Assembly: GCA_018716105.1 (NCBI GenBank)
Contig: DVKH01000042.1
Span: forward strand, 1 to 64,000
Length of the DNA: 64,000 nucleotides
Origin: Candidatus Fimivivens faecavium
Lineage (GTDB): Bacteria; Bacillota; Clostridia; Oscillospirales; Ruminococcaceae
Direction of reading: 5' to 3'
Shown here: positions 1-7,088 of the stretch, in pieces
Layout: each line of letters begins with the position of its first letter
How positions within the stretch are numbered: the first letter of the stretch is position 1
Notes under the pieces: model-generated
Told to the model about the DNA's origin: nothing
What the model saw: only the letters and a program-made list of their open reading frames with translations
Databases searched by the model: none
Translations under genes and position numbers: made by a program

Positions 1-21
1 CGAGCCTCGTAACCCGCTCCA
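1..21 (+). tRNA. 3' end of a tRNA-Gly (5' part outside window)
   Basis: The window opens inside a tRNA. Bases 1-10 read as the end of the T loop and the 3' side of the T stem, 11-17 as the 3' acceptor strand AACCCGC, 18 as discriminator T, and 19-21 as an encoded CCA. An acceptor ending ACCCGC-T-CCA is typical of bacterial tRNA-Gly, whose 5' strand starts GCGGG. The anticodon is not in the window, so the amino acid is inferred from the acceptor alone. A second partial copy lies at 163-193. Confidence 0.6.
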
Positions 22-29
22 AACAAGCA

Positions 30-61
30 AAGCCGCTTCCCTCAAGGGAAGCGGTTTCGTT
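30..61 (+). terminator. Terminator of the tRNA-Gly
   Basis: A 10-bp perfect stem (33-42 pairs with 45-54, CCGCTTCCCT with AGGGAAGCGG) is followed by a T-rich stretch. It lies 9 bases after the tRNA CCA end, where a factor-independent terminator is expected. Confidence 0.6.
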
Positions 62-130
62 TTGCACAAACACGAACTCGCTGCCTCCACCGTCATCGCC
101 GGAGGCGATTTGAAATCAAGAGGTACGGGG

Positions 131-158
131 CCCCGCGAAAGCCGCAGCTTTCGCGGGG
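131..158. repeat. Perfect 12-bp hairpin
   Basis: CCCCGCGAAAGC at 131-142 pairs with GCTTTCGCGGGG at 147-158 across a four-base loop. No T-run follows on either strand, so it is not an obvious terminator. It lies between the two tRNA-Gly 3' ends; a weaker inverted repeat (83-88 with 101-106) is nearby. Confidence 0.5.
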
Positions 159-162
159 TGAT

Positions 163-193
163 GGAAGCGGGTTCGAGCCTCGTAACCCGCATC
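163..193 (+). pseudogene. Partial second copy of the tRNA-Gly 3' end
   Basis: Bases 174-190 repeat bases 1-17 exactly. With the preceding GCGGGTT they form a foldable T arm (GCGGG/CTCGT with two G-T pairs) and the acceptor strand AACCCGC. The discriminator is A and the end is TCA instead of CCA. No matching 5' acceptor or anticodon arm lies upstream, so this is a fragment. It could be an attachment-site duplication left by an integrated element or the remnant of a duplicated tRNA gene. Confidence 0.5.
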
Positions 194-390
194 AAACAAA
201 GCGCAAATCACGGGCGATGTGCCGCACCTATGGAATCGCCCGCCGGGATATCAAGCCGGACAATCCCTTTTGTTCCCCCGAAACCGGGAGGTATAAACTG
301 GGTAATTTCGGCGTCGCCCACTACCCCCCCGGAGCCGCCCTACAGAGGAAAGGCCGGGCGGTGTGCTTTGGATTGATGCATTACTGGTAG
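194..390. other. Intergenic stretch with no recognised feature
   Basis: About 200 bases between the tRNA-Gly fragment and the permease terminator. Open frames here have no convincing ribosome-binding site and no recognisable protein, and no strong promoter or repeat is seen. Confidence 0.4.
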
Positions 391-430
391 AAAAAAGGCT
401 GTCTCGATTTCATTCGAGACAGCCTTTTGT
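391..430 (-). terminator. Terminator of the permease operon
   Basis: AAGGCTGTCTCG pairs with CGAGACAGCCTT around an eight-base loop. On the minus strand the stem is followed by a run of six T. It lies 17 bases after the stop codon of the second permease. Confidence 0.85.
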
Positions 431-446
431 TTGGTTTTCCGGGAGT

Positions 447-1730
447 TTATCTAGCAAAACCTATAAATACGACAATCAAACCGAAGACGATGCCAGCGAA
501 TCCAAGCATCAGCAACTGCTTGTAGAACTTGTTTTTGTCCGTGAGATCTTCGGAGGAAGCGGTTGCCATGGCCAGGCCGCCCATTGTAGAAAACGGGGAA
601 GTCGTGACCATATGCGCGCCGATAATGATCCCGGTGACAATTGCAACAGGGTCCGCGCTGAGATTCTCGACCACGCCGGGCACAGTTGGGATCAGCGTGG
701 GTAAGACAACTCCGATGGAAGAGGAAACGATGGACAGGAGACTTCCTATCAGCGCCATGATGGCCGGCGCGGAACCAGGCGTCATGATCGAAGAGAAGAT
801 ATCCTCAATGAGATCAATGCCGCCGGCAATACTGATGACGTTGACCAGCACGCCCACGCCGCAAACCATTACAATCGTTCCCCAGGGAACGCCGAGAATG
901 CTCTGCTTTTCATCGGCTGCACGGAAGAGCAGCAGGACAAAAGCGGCGGTAAAGCCGGTGAAGCCGACATCGGTCTTGAACACGACGATGGAAAGGATCG
1001 TCAAACCGATCACCAGCAGGGTAAGGGTCTGTTTTTTGTTCAAATGGACCTGATCTTTTTGAATCGGGGTTTTGCTCGGCAGGCGGTATCCCTTGAGGAC
1101 GATGTAAATCAGCAGGAAAAACACAAACTGGGCTATGAACATCTGCAAGAGAAAATGCATGCCGAGTCCGGGGTCGCTCAGACCGATACGTTCCGACAGC
1201 GAAAGGGCCACGATTCCCGTGGGAGCGATGGGGGAAAGCGCGCCCGCGTTGCAGCCCGCAATAATGGTTCCCGCCATCAGCAGAGGATTAATCTGCTCTT
1301 CTTTCGCAACGGCCATTGCGATCGGGATCATCAGCGCGCAGGTTGCGATGTTGCCCGGCCCGACGGCTGAAATCACGAAACAGAGAAAGAAGAACAAAAG
1401 CGGAATTACACGGGTCTTCCCCCTTGCGAACGTCACCACCTTGTTTGCGACAACTTCGAGCGTGTTGTTGAGACGCGCAATGGTAAAGAGAAACGTGGTA
1501 CCCAACATCATGAAGAGGAGGCTGGTATCCCAGCCCGCGAGCAGGGTTTTAGCCTTTCCCGCCGGATCGGAGAGCATCCGCCCGGTTTCGCCACCCGCCG
1601 GATCCAGGACAAAGAACCCGAGTATAAAGGCGGCCAGGATGGACAACAGCCCGGTATTGATTTTGAAACGGAATCCGACGAGGATTACCAAAAGCAGAAT
1701 CAGGATCGAAAGTATTCCCATATTGATCAT
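447..1730 (-). CDS. MatC-like dicarboxylate permease (second of a pair)
   Basis: A 427-residue, strongly hydrophobic protein with roughly ten to twelve membrane segments. Its start (an N-terminal helix pair, then a region rich in Gly, Asp and Pro) matches the MatC/SLC13-like family that imports malonate or other dicarboxylates; the substrate here is unknown. Family-type Ser/Pro/Thr and Gly-rich loops (GALSPIAPTG, TTSPFSTMGG) occupy equivalent places in the two halves. The gene lies 15 bp after its paralogue and has its own ribosome site (AAAGGGGTG). Start at 1730 is preferred, though a second ATG three codons later is possible. Both genes appear to share the promoter at 3227-3256. Confidence 0.75.
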   Translation of the reverse strand: MINMGILSILILLLVILVGFRFKINTGLLSILAAFILGFFVLDPAGGETGRMLSDPAGKAKTLLAGWDTSLLFMMLGTTFLFTIARLNNTLEVVANKVVTFARGKTRVIPLLFFFLCFVISAVGPGNIATCALMIPIAMAVAKEEQINPLLMAGTIIAGCNAGALSPIAPTGIVALSLSERIGLSDPGLGMHFLLQMFIAQFVFFLLIYIVLKGYRLPSKTPIQKDQVHLNKKQTLTLLVIGLTILSIVVFKTDVGFTGFTAAFVLLLFRAADEKQSILGVPWGTIVMVCGVGVLVNVISIAGGIDLIEDIFSSIMTPGSAPAIMALIGSLLSIVSSSIGVVLPTLIPTVPGVVENLSADPVAIVTGIIIGAHMVTTSPFSTMGGLAMATASSEDLTDKNKFYKQLLMLGFAGIVFGLIVVFIGFAR

Positions 1731-1745
1731 ATTAACACCCCTTTG

Positions 1746-3014
1746 TCAGCCCACAATGCCGATAAAAACAAGCAGCGCGCCGAAAACAAGGCCGCCAATC
1801 CCGACACACAGCAGCTGGATAAAAAACTTGTTCCGGTTTATAGCCTCGTTTGAGGAAGCCATGGCCAGTCCGCCGAGCGTGGACATTGGGGAGGTGGTCA
1901 CCACATGCGCGCCAAGGATGACGCCGGTGATGAGCACAGAAGGATCGACAGGCAACTGTTCCACCATGCCCGGAATGGTGGCGATCAGCGTAGGCATGGC
2001 GACGCCCGAAGCAGAAGAAACCAGCGACAGCAGGCCGCCCATTACCGTCATCAGAGCCCCTGCCGTGGAACCGGTCATGATGCTTGCGAGGGCGTCTGAA
2101 AGGGTGGTGATACCGCCGGAAATACTGACGACGTTAACCAACACGCCGACGCCGCAGATCATGATCAGGGTGCTCCATGGAACGCCCTCCAACGCCTTTT
2201 TCTCGTCCGCAGCGCCCAAAAGCAGCAGTACGACAGCGCCGAGGAAACCAGTAAAGCCGACGTCTGTGCTGAAGGCGATCAGCGAGAACACGACCAGGAA
2301 GATCACGATGAGAGTTTCAATCTGCGCAAGGTTGAGTTTATGACCCTCTTTTTTCTTGGTCGAAGGCCGGTTCGGAAGCTTCCATCCGCCCAGGATAATG
2401 TACATGAATACAGCGAATATGAACTGCGCTTTGATCATCTCAATGAACGTGTGCATTCCGGAATTGGCGACTCCGACCTGCTCGGCAAGGTTGATGCCGA
2501 TCAGCCCGGTCGGGGCGATCGGGGAGAGGCCGCCCGCGTTGCTTCCGGAGATGATCATTGTCGCCATCAGCAGCGGATTGATTTTTTCCTTACGCGCCAC
2601 CTCAAGCCCGATCGGCAGGATAAGGGCGCACACAGCGATGTTGCCGGGGCCGATTCCGGCCAGGATGAGTGAGAGCACGAAAAAGATAAACGGAAGGAGT
2701 TTCGTCTTCCCGGCGGCCAGCGCAATCAGACGTTGGGAGACCACCTCCAGCGTTTTATTCAGTTTGGCAATGGCGAACAACAGAGTCATGCCCATTACCA
2801 TGAAAAACAGGCTGGTGCTCCATCCGCCGATCAGCGTGGCGGCGCCGGCCGCCGGATCTGACAGCATGTATGTGCCCGTGCCGTTTGGATCGGGGATAAA
2901 AAAGCCCAAGATAAAGGCGAATATAATACCTACGATTCCTGTATTGATATTCAGCTTAAAACCCACTGCGATTGCAAGGAAGAGGGCAATCAATGAGACA
3001 ATGCCAATATCCAT
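1746..3014 (-). CDS. MatC-like dicarboxylate permease (first of a pair)
   Basis: A 422-residue membrane protein clearly homologous over its full length to the following gene, sharing FGxTGF-type loops, the Gly-Val-Gly-Val-Leu-Val-Asn segment and the TTSPxSTxGGLAMA loop near the end. Such permeases belong to the ion-transporter superfamily and usually carry C3-C4 dicarboxylates across the cytoplasmic membrane. A good ribosome site (GAGAAAGGAT) precedes the ATG at 3014. Two full-length paralogues in one transcript suggest either related substrates or a heteromeric carrier. A decayed copy of this gene's 5' end lies just upstream at 3102-3174. Confidence 0.75.
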   Translation of the reverse strand: MDIGIVSLIALFLAIAVGFKLNINTGIVGIIFAFILGFFIPDPNGTGTYMLSDPAAGAATLIGGWSTSLFFMVMGMTLLFAIAKLNKTLEVVSQRLIALAAGKTKLLPFIFFVLSLILAGIGPGNIAVCALILPIGLEVARKEKINPLLMATMIISGSNAGGLSPIAPTGLIGINLAEQVGVANSGMHTFIEMIKAQFIFAVFMYIILGGWKLPNRPSTKKKEGHKLNLAQIETLIVIFLVVFSLIAFSTDVGFTGFLGAVVLLLLGAADEKKALEGVPWSTLIMICGVGVLVNVVSISGGITTLSDALASIMTGSTAGALMTVMGGLLSLVSSASGVAMPTLIATIPGMVEQLPVDPSVLITGVILGAHVVTTSPMSTLGGLAMASSNEAINRNKFFIQLLCVGIGGLVFGALLVFIGIVG

Positions 3015-3101
3015 CGAATCTATCCTTTCTCATTCAATTTGGGTGCCTGCTCGCTCGGTATCGCTTTTAAGTTAAATAATTGCTAGGTTGTAATATTGCG
3101 A

Positions 3102-3174
3102 CTGTTGATGCACAGCTTAAAACCCACTGTGATTGCAAATACGGAGCTAACTATGAGACGATATCAATCCTCAT
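3102..3174 (-). pseudogene. Decayed 5' end of a third MatC-like permease
   Basis: The stretch aligns base by base with the first 70 or so bases of the 1746-3014 gene, including the shared block CAGCTTAAAACCCACTG. It has an ATG at 3172-3174 with a strong ribosome site (GGAAAGGGGG), but the frame hits TAG after seven codons (MRIDIVS), and a one-base loss shifts the rest. It sits in the 5' leader of the operon, so the promoter and ribosome site may once have served this lost first gene. Confidence 0.7.
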
Positions 3175-3213
3175 AAAATTCCCCCTTTCCGGTCTGACTT
3201 AGGGATCTTGCTT

Positions 3214-3224
3214 GGAAACGTTCC
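3214..3224. promoter_or_regulatory. Possible LacI-family operator
   Basis: GGAAACGTTCC is a near-palindrome centred on CG, the layout of LacI/CcpA-family operators. It lies a few bases downstream of the -10 box at 3227-3232 and so overlaps the likely transcription start of the permease operon. No regulator gene is adjacent. Confidence 0.35.
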
Positions 3225-3226
3225 CC

Positions 3227-3256
3227 ATTATAGCATACATTATGTCAAATAAGCAA
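3227..3256 (-). promoter_or_regulatory. Sigma-A promoter of the permease operon
   Basis: On the minus strand TTGCTT (3251-3256) and a perfect TATAAT (3227-3232) are separated by 18 bases. A TTGACA in the same stretch is only 10 bases from the -10 box and is not usable as its -35. Confidence 0.6.
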
Positions 3257-3314
3257 CAAGAATTTTACGATTTGAAATTGTACATTAACACAATAAGAAT
3301 TATGGATTTGGGTC

Positions 3315-3343
3315 TTGATATTTTAAATGCGGTCGTGTATAAT
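3315..3343 (+). promoter_or_regulatory. Sigma-A promoter of tRNA-Cys
   Basis: TTGATA (3315-3320), a 17-base spacer and TATAAT (3338-3343), about 54 bases before the tRNA. Confidence 0.75.
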
Positions 3344-3396
3344 AATTTCTAGTCTGTGGCTGAAACGGAGGGTTCCGGGCCGGCTGCGGTGAATAT

Positions 3397-3471
<75 letters not shown>

Positions 3472-3477
3472 AAAAGG

Positions 3478-3517
3478 GCCGTCGAGCACTGTTGACTGCA
3501 GGGTTCGGCGGCTTTTT
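3478..3517 (+). terminator. Probable terminator after tRNA-Cys
   Basis: An imperfect stem (GCCGTCGA against TTCGGCGGC) is followed by five T, starting seven bases after the tRNA end. Confidence 0.5.
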
Positions 3518-3547
3518 AAAGCGGTTAGGGTTCAGGAGGACATACCG

Positions 3548-3727
3548 ATGAAAACGGCGCTTTATAAATGCAAAAACTGCGGATTCGCCTTTATTGGCGA
3601 GGACGGGCCAAATGCGTTCTGTACGAGCTGCGGCGGGACCGAACTTGCCATCGGGAATGATGACGACTATCAGGAATGCCTCGAGCGCAACGCACGCTAT
3701 GATCTACTGGAGGCTTCTCAGGAATAA
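3548..3727 (+). CDS. Small zinc-ribbon protein (59 residues)
   Basis: The ATG at 3548 follows a near-perfect ribosome site (AGGAGGA) by seven bases, and the frame runs 59 codons to TAA. The N-terminal part reads KYKCKNCGFAF-like with Cys-x2-Cys, and a second Cys-x2-Cys (CTSCGG) follows about 15 residues later: a rubredoxin or zinc-ribbon knuckle pair. The C-terminal half is acidic and helical. It has no catalytic motif. It lies between tRNA-Cys and yebC on the same strand. Function unknown; a metal-binding or RNA-associated role is only a guess. Confidence 0.8.
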   Translation: MKTALYKCKNCGFAFIGEDGPNAFCTSCGGTELAIGNDDDYQECLERNARYDLLEASQE

Positions 3728-3732
3728 CGGCC

Positions 3733-3761
3733 TTTTCAAAGGCGACGCGGTTTGGTATAAT
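3733..3761 (+). promoter_or_regulatory. Possible promoter of yebC at the edge of a hairpin element
   Basis: TTTTCA (3733-3738) and TATAAT (3756-3761) are 17 bases apart. The -10 box is the conserved start of the dispersed element at 3754-3802, and transcription would run through the element into yebC. Confidence 0.4.
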
Positions 3762-3802
3762 AACCGCAGCGAATTGGGCTTAAGGCCCATTCCCGCGCCC
3801 CG
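3754..3802 (+). repeat. Hairpin leader element, truncated copy (before yebC)
   Basis: It begins GGTATAATAACCGCAG, the signature seen at 13927-13940 and 33801-33814 on the other strand. This is followed by a TGGGC/GCCCA hairpin (3775-3779 with 3785-3789), matching hairpin 1 of the longer copies. The second and third hairpins and the closing CTGCG are missing, so this is a short or decayed member. Orientation relative to the next gene is the same as in the other copies. Confidence 0.6.
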
Positions 3803-4014
3803 CTTTTTTACTATGCAAAACCGATTGAACGCCACATTGCGGCATTCGGACAACGCGCGTGCGCTGTCTTTGAGATACGGATTTGTAAAGAGATCGGGGG
3901 CGGATAGCAAAAACAGGCTGGGTATGCCTGCCGTCAGGGAATGTACATATGAAGGACCGCAGAGCGGAGCCTGATGATAAACGATGCCGGGTATGGCGGA
4001 TTGGAGTTTTGAGT
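3803..4014. other. yebC leader region
   Basis: About 210 bases between the hairpin element and yebC. Nothing further is recognised except weak inverted repeats. An in-frame ATG at 3949 would add 22 residues to YebC but lacks a ribosome site and is not supported by the conserved family start. Confidence 0.4.
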
Positions 4015-4752
4015 ATGTCGGGACATTCGAAGTGGAGTACCATTAAGCGGAAAAAAGAGGCGGTCGACGGAAAACGGGCGCAGGTTTTTACAAAGGTCGG
4101 ACGTGAGATTTCGGTCGCGGTCCGCGAGGGCGGAGGGGATCCGAACTCAAACAGCAAGCTGCGGGACCTGATCGCGAAAGCCAAGGCCGCGAATGTCCCG
4201 AACGAAAACATCGACCGCATCATCAAAAAGGCGATGGGCGCGGGTGAAAAGGACAGCTATGAGGACATCACCTACGAGGGATACGGCCCCTGCGGCGTGG
4301 CGGTAATGGTGGAGTGCCTGACCGACAACCGGAACCGGACGGCGGGCGACCTCAGGCACTATTTCGACAAATTCGGCGGAAATCTCGGCCAGAACGGAAG
4401 CGTGTCGTTTTTATTTAACCAGAGCGGCGTGATTGTAATCGAAAACACCGGGATTTCGGAAGAGAAGATCTTTGAGGACGCGCTGCTTGACGGCGTCACC
4501 GACGTCAAATACGACGAGGATGCGATTGAAATCGATACCGAACCCAATGCGCTCCGGAGCGTTCGGGAAGCGCTGGAGGCGGCGGGGTATCATCTTGCGC
4601 AGGCCGAGGTCGAGTATGTGCCGACCACCTATACCAAAATTGAAGACCCGGAACTGGCGATCAAGATGAATAAGCTTCTCGATCAGCTCGAAGACAACGA
4701 TGATGTGCAGAACGTCTATCACAATTGGGATATGCCCGAGGATGAAGAATAA
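4015..4752 (+). CDS. yebC: YebC/PmpR-family protein
   Basis: A 245-residue member of the YebC/PmpR/TACO1 family of cytoplasmic proteins described as transcription regulators or as factors that help ribosomes through difficult stretches. It starts with the invariant MSGHSKWSTIKRKK and has the family's GGDPNSN region, the acidic middle domain and the C-terminal VQNVYHN(W) signature. Length is normal. The start at 4015 is fixed by the conserved N-terminus. The leader carries a hairpin element that may affect its expression. Confidence 0.93.
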   Translation: MSGHSKWSTIKRKKEAVDGKRAQVFTKVGREISVAVREGGGDPNSNSKLRDLIAKAKAANVPNENIDRIIKKAMGAGEKDSYEDITYEGYGPCGVAVMVECLTDNRNRTAGDLRHYFDKFGGNLGQNGSVSFLFNQSGVIVIENTGISEEKIFEDALLDGVTDVKYDEDAIEIDTEPNALRSVREALEAAGYHLAQAEVEYVPTTYTKIEDPELAIKMNKLLDQLEDNDDVQNVYHNWDMPEDEE

Positions 4753-4765
4753 ATAACAAATAACA

Positions 4766-4800
4766 AAAAGGCGTGACGGCTTTTGCCGCCGCGCCTTTTT
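4766..4800 (+). terminator. Terminator of yebC
   Basis: AAAAGGCG and CGCCTTTTT flank an inner GACGGC/GCCGCC-type stem. The T-run completes a standard factor-independent terminator 14 bases after the stop codon. Confidence 0.8.
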
Positions 4801-5040
4801 GATTTGCGCCTGACGGTGCGGCGGAGATATCCGCCGCCTCGCGCGTGAGGTGGGCGGGGTTTCTGACCTTTCGCCGCGGCGCCGGCAGCATTGCGCGAAA
4901 GGGAGGTGCGGAGCCGGGTTCCGCATTGGAATACGCTCGGTTTGCAGGAGGGGTAACTGTTTTTATTATAAACGGTTTCGCCTTTTTATTTGTTTTAATG
5001 CCGCCTATCCGGGCACAAATTAACAAAGATTCCCGCCCGA

Positions 5041-5069
5041 TTGACATTAAGATGGGGGGATGTCATAAT
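5041..5069 (+). promoter_or_regulatory. Sigma-A promoter overlapping the NACHT gene start
   Basis: A consensus TTGACA (5041-5046), exactly 17 bases, then CATAAT (5064-5069). The -10 box overlaps the first possible ATG (5068), so a transcript made here could start translation only at the next ATG (5101). Another AT-rich stretch at 4950-4990 could hold an earlier promoter that would include the 5068 start. The rest of 4801-5040 holds nothing recognised. Confidence 0.55.
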
Positions 5070-6981
5070 GGAAGCAAATGACAGCAAAGGAAGTGGGGGC
5101 ATGTCGGGCACAGAGCTTCTGGACAGAATTGAAAATCAGCCAGCCGGAGATTTTAACGTCACGCTAGATGCGAACCGGATCGCATCTGACACGATCATCA
5201 AACTTGTCGCCTTCTGCGGAAAGAAAATCTATGAGACGGTGTCGGCCAGATACAAGGACCACGCCGCCAAAACTGCGATTGATTACGGACAGGCGTTCCA
5301 GCGTTACCTCGTCGCGGCCGAGGAGAAATACAGCAAAACCAAAACGCTTCTTTACCGGAAAGAGCCGAAGAATCTCTACGACTTTTATGAATGCGTCGGG
5401 GTCCGGTACGGAAATAGGCAGGTTTCCACCGAGCAGATAGAGAACCTGCTCGAGATCGGGCGCAATCTTCTGATCACCGGGACCGGCGGAATCGGGAAAA
5501 GCACCATGCTCAAGCATCTTTTCCTAAATGCGATCGAAACCACAAATTATATTCCGATTTTTGTGGAGCTGCGCAATGTAAACGACCGGGATCTGACCAT
5601 TTCGGACTGCATCTACGAAAACCTTCGAAATCTCGGCTTTGGTTTGGAGCGGGAATATTTCGAGTATAGTTTGGAAGCGGGCTGTTTTGTGTTCCTGTTC
5701 GACGGCTATGACGAGGTCCGGCAGAGCAAAGCAAACCAGGTTTCCGCTGAAATTAAAACCCTCTGCGACCGCTATCCGGAAAACTATTTCATTCTTTCCT
5801 CCCGTCCGGCGGAAGCGTTTGTCGGCTGGAACAGTTTTGTCGAGCTTGAGGCGATGAAGCTGTCCCGGCGGCAGGCGATCCGCCTGGTCTCCAAGCTCGA
5901 TTATAACCCGCCGATCAAGGAAAAGTTCCTGCACGCGCTTTCAAACGGGCTGTTTGAGAAACACCGGTCGTTTGCGTCCAATCCGCTGCTGCTGACCATC
6001 ATGCTTCTGACATTCGAGGATCATGCCTCGATCCCGGACAAGCTCCACAGCTTTTACGAACAGGCGTTTGTGACGCTCTTCAACCGGCACGACGCGACGA
6101 AGGACGGCTATGTGCGGGACATCAGGTCGAAGCTCCCGTTTGAAGATTTTAAGAGGGTGTTCGCGCATTTCTGCTTTAAGAGCTACTTCAAAAGCGACTA
6201 TGAATTCCGCGAGGACCTTTTGACGGAGTATATCGAGATGAGCCGGGACAGAATGAACCTTTCGGGCCGGTTTTCAGCCGCGGATTATATCCTTGACCTG
6301 ACGGGTTCGGTCTGCATGCTGATCCAGGACGGGTTTGTCTACCGGTTTACGCACCGGTCGTTTCAGGAGTATTTCGCGGCGCTCTGCACCATGAACTTTC
6401 CAGACGTAATCCAGCAGCCGCTTCTGACCCAGTGGCTGGAAAAGAATCCGGTCAATTTTAATTCCGGTTATGTGGATATCCTTTTTGATATTGAAGAGGA
6501 CCGCTTTCTCAGAAACGCAATATTTCCGTTCCTGCGCAGGTTCCGCGGCTGGTACGAACAAGAGGGAAGAACCCCGTACTGGCTGCTGAAGTTCATTTTC
6601 GAATCTGCGTCGCTCGGTTATTATCCGAGCGGACCGGACGGCGAAGAGGAAACGGGTATCGGTTTTACGGTGAAAGACCGGCTCTATACCGGTGCGGTTG
6701 ATTTTATCTGGGATCGATTCTACACCGGGCCGAATAGAGTCCAGCCGGTTTCACAGGAAGCGGCGGACTATGTGATCGACTATTTTGAGAAAACCTATGG
6801 CTTTGATCATGATGTTACTTTTGAAGAGATTGAACAGTCGGAAATCAGCGAGGATTTCATCCGGTACACTGCCTGCTGGTCGATCAGGAAGTTTGATTTC
6901 GCAATGGACTTTTTGGAGCGGTATGAACAGGAAACCGCGCGCCGGGACACCTCTCTGGCCAGCCTGATTGATTCGCTGTAG
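5068..6981 (+). CDS. Stand-alone NACHT-domain NTPase (STAND family, NLR-like)
   Basis: A 637-residue protein counted from the ATG at 5068. Residues 1-125 are a helical N-terminal region without a recognised nuclease, protease or TIR motif. The NACHT module follows: Walker A GTGGIGKST (138-146), Walker B FLFDGYDE (209-216), the sensor SSRP (244-247), a NPLLLTIM helix (305-312) and the winged-helix signature FTHRSFQEYFAA (427-438). About 200 C-terminal residues, rich in aromatic and acidic residues, match no LRR, TPR or WD40 pattern and may be a sensor. Bacterial NACHT proteins of this size are known antiphage NLR relatives; that role here is inference. An alternative start at 5101 has the ribosome site AAGGAAG. 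It is flanked by housekeeping genes (yebC, nth), with its own promoter and terminator. Confidence 0.85.
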   Translation: MEANDSKGSGGMSGTELLDRIENQPAGDFNVTLDANRIASDTIIKLVAFCGKKIYETVSARYKDHAAKTAIDYGQAFQRYLVAAEEKYSKTKTLLYRKEPKNLYDFYECVGVRYGNRQVSTEQIENLLEIGRNLLITGTGGIGKSTMLKHLFLNAIETTNYIPIFVELRNVNDRDLTISDCIYENLRNLGFGLEREYFEYSLEAGCFVFLFDGYDEVRQSKANQVSAEIKTLCDRYPENYFILSSRPAEAFVGWNSFVELEAMKLSRRQAIRLVSKLDYNPPIKEKFLHALSNGLFEKHRSFASNPLLLTIMLLTFEDHASIPDKLHSFYEQAFVTLFNRHDATKDGYVRDIRSKLPFEDFKRVFAHFCFKSYFKSDYEFREDLLTEYIEMSRDRMNLSGRFSAADYILDLTGSVCMLIQDGFVYRFTHRSFQEYFAALCTMNFPDVIQQPLLTQWLEKNPVNFNSGYVDILFDIEEDRFLRNAIFPFLRRFRGWYEQEGRTPYWLLKFIFESASLGYYPSGPDGEEETGIGFTVKDRLYTGAVDFIWDRFYTGPNRVQPVSQEAADYVIDYFEKTYGFDHDVTFEEIEQSEISEDFIRYTACWSIRKFDFAMDFLERYEQETARRDTSLASLIDSL

Positions 6982-6987
6982 AAAAAT

Positions 6988-7020
6988 CCCCCGGAAGGGT
7001 TTCCTTCCGGGGGCGCTTTT
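6988..7020 (+). terminator. Terminator of the NACHT gene
   Basis: CCCCCGGAAGG pairs with CCTTCCGGGGG around a short loop and is followed by four T after GCGC. It begins six bases after the stop codon. Confidence 0.75.
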
Positions 7021-7088
7021 ATCCCGATGGCGGGCGCGGGGACGGGCCGCACGGCCGAAACAGCCGCATTGTTCCATTTTATAATGGT

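Noticed and set aside
62..376. A 104-codon open frame across the tRNA-Gly fragment
   Set aside because: It crosses the tRNA terminator and the 12-bp hairpin, has no ribosome site and reads as low-complexity sequence.
3232..3250. TTGACA close to TATAAT upstream of the permease genes as a consensus pair
   Set aside because: The two hexamers are only 10 bases apart; a TTGCTT at 18 bases was taken as -35 instead.
4845..5081. A 78-codon plus-strand frame upstream of the NACHT gene
   Set aside because: No good ribosome site; it runs into the NACHT start in another frame, and only one short hydrophobic stretch supports it.
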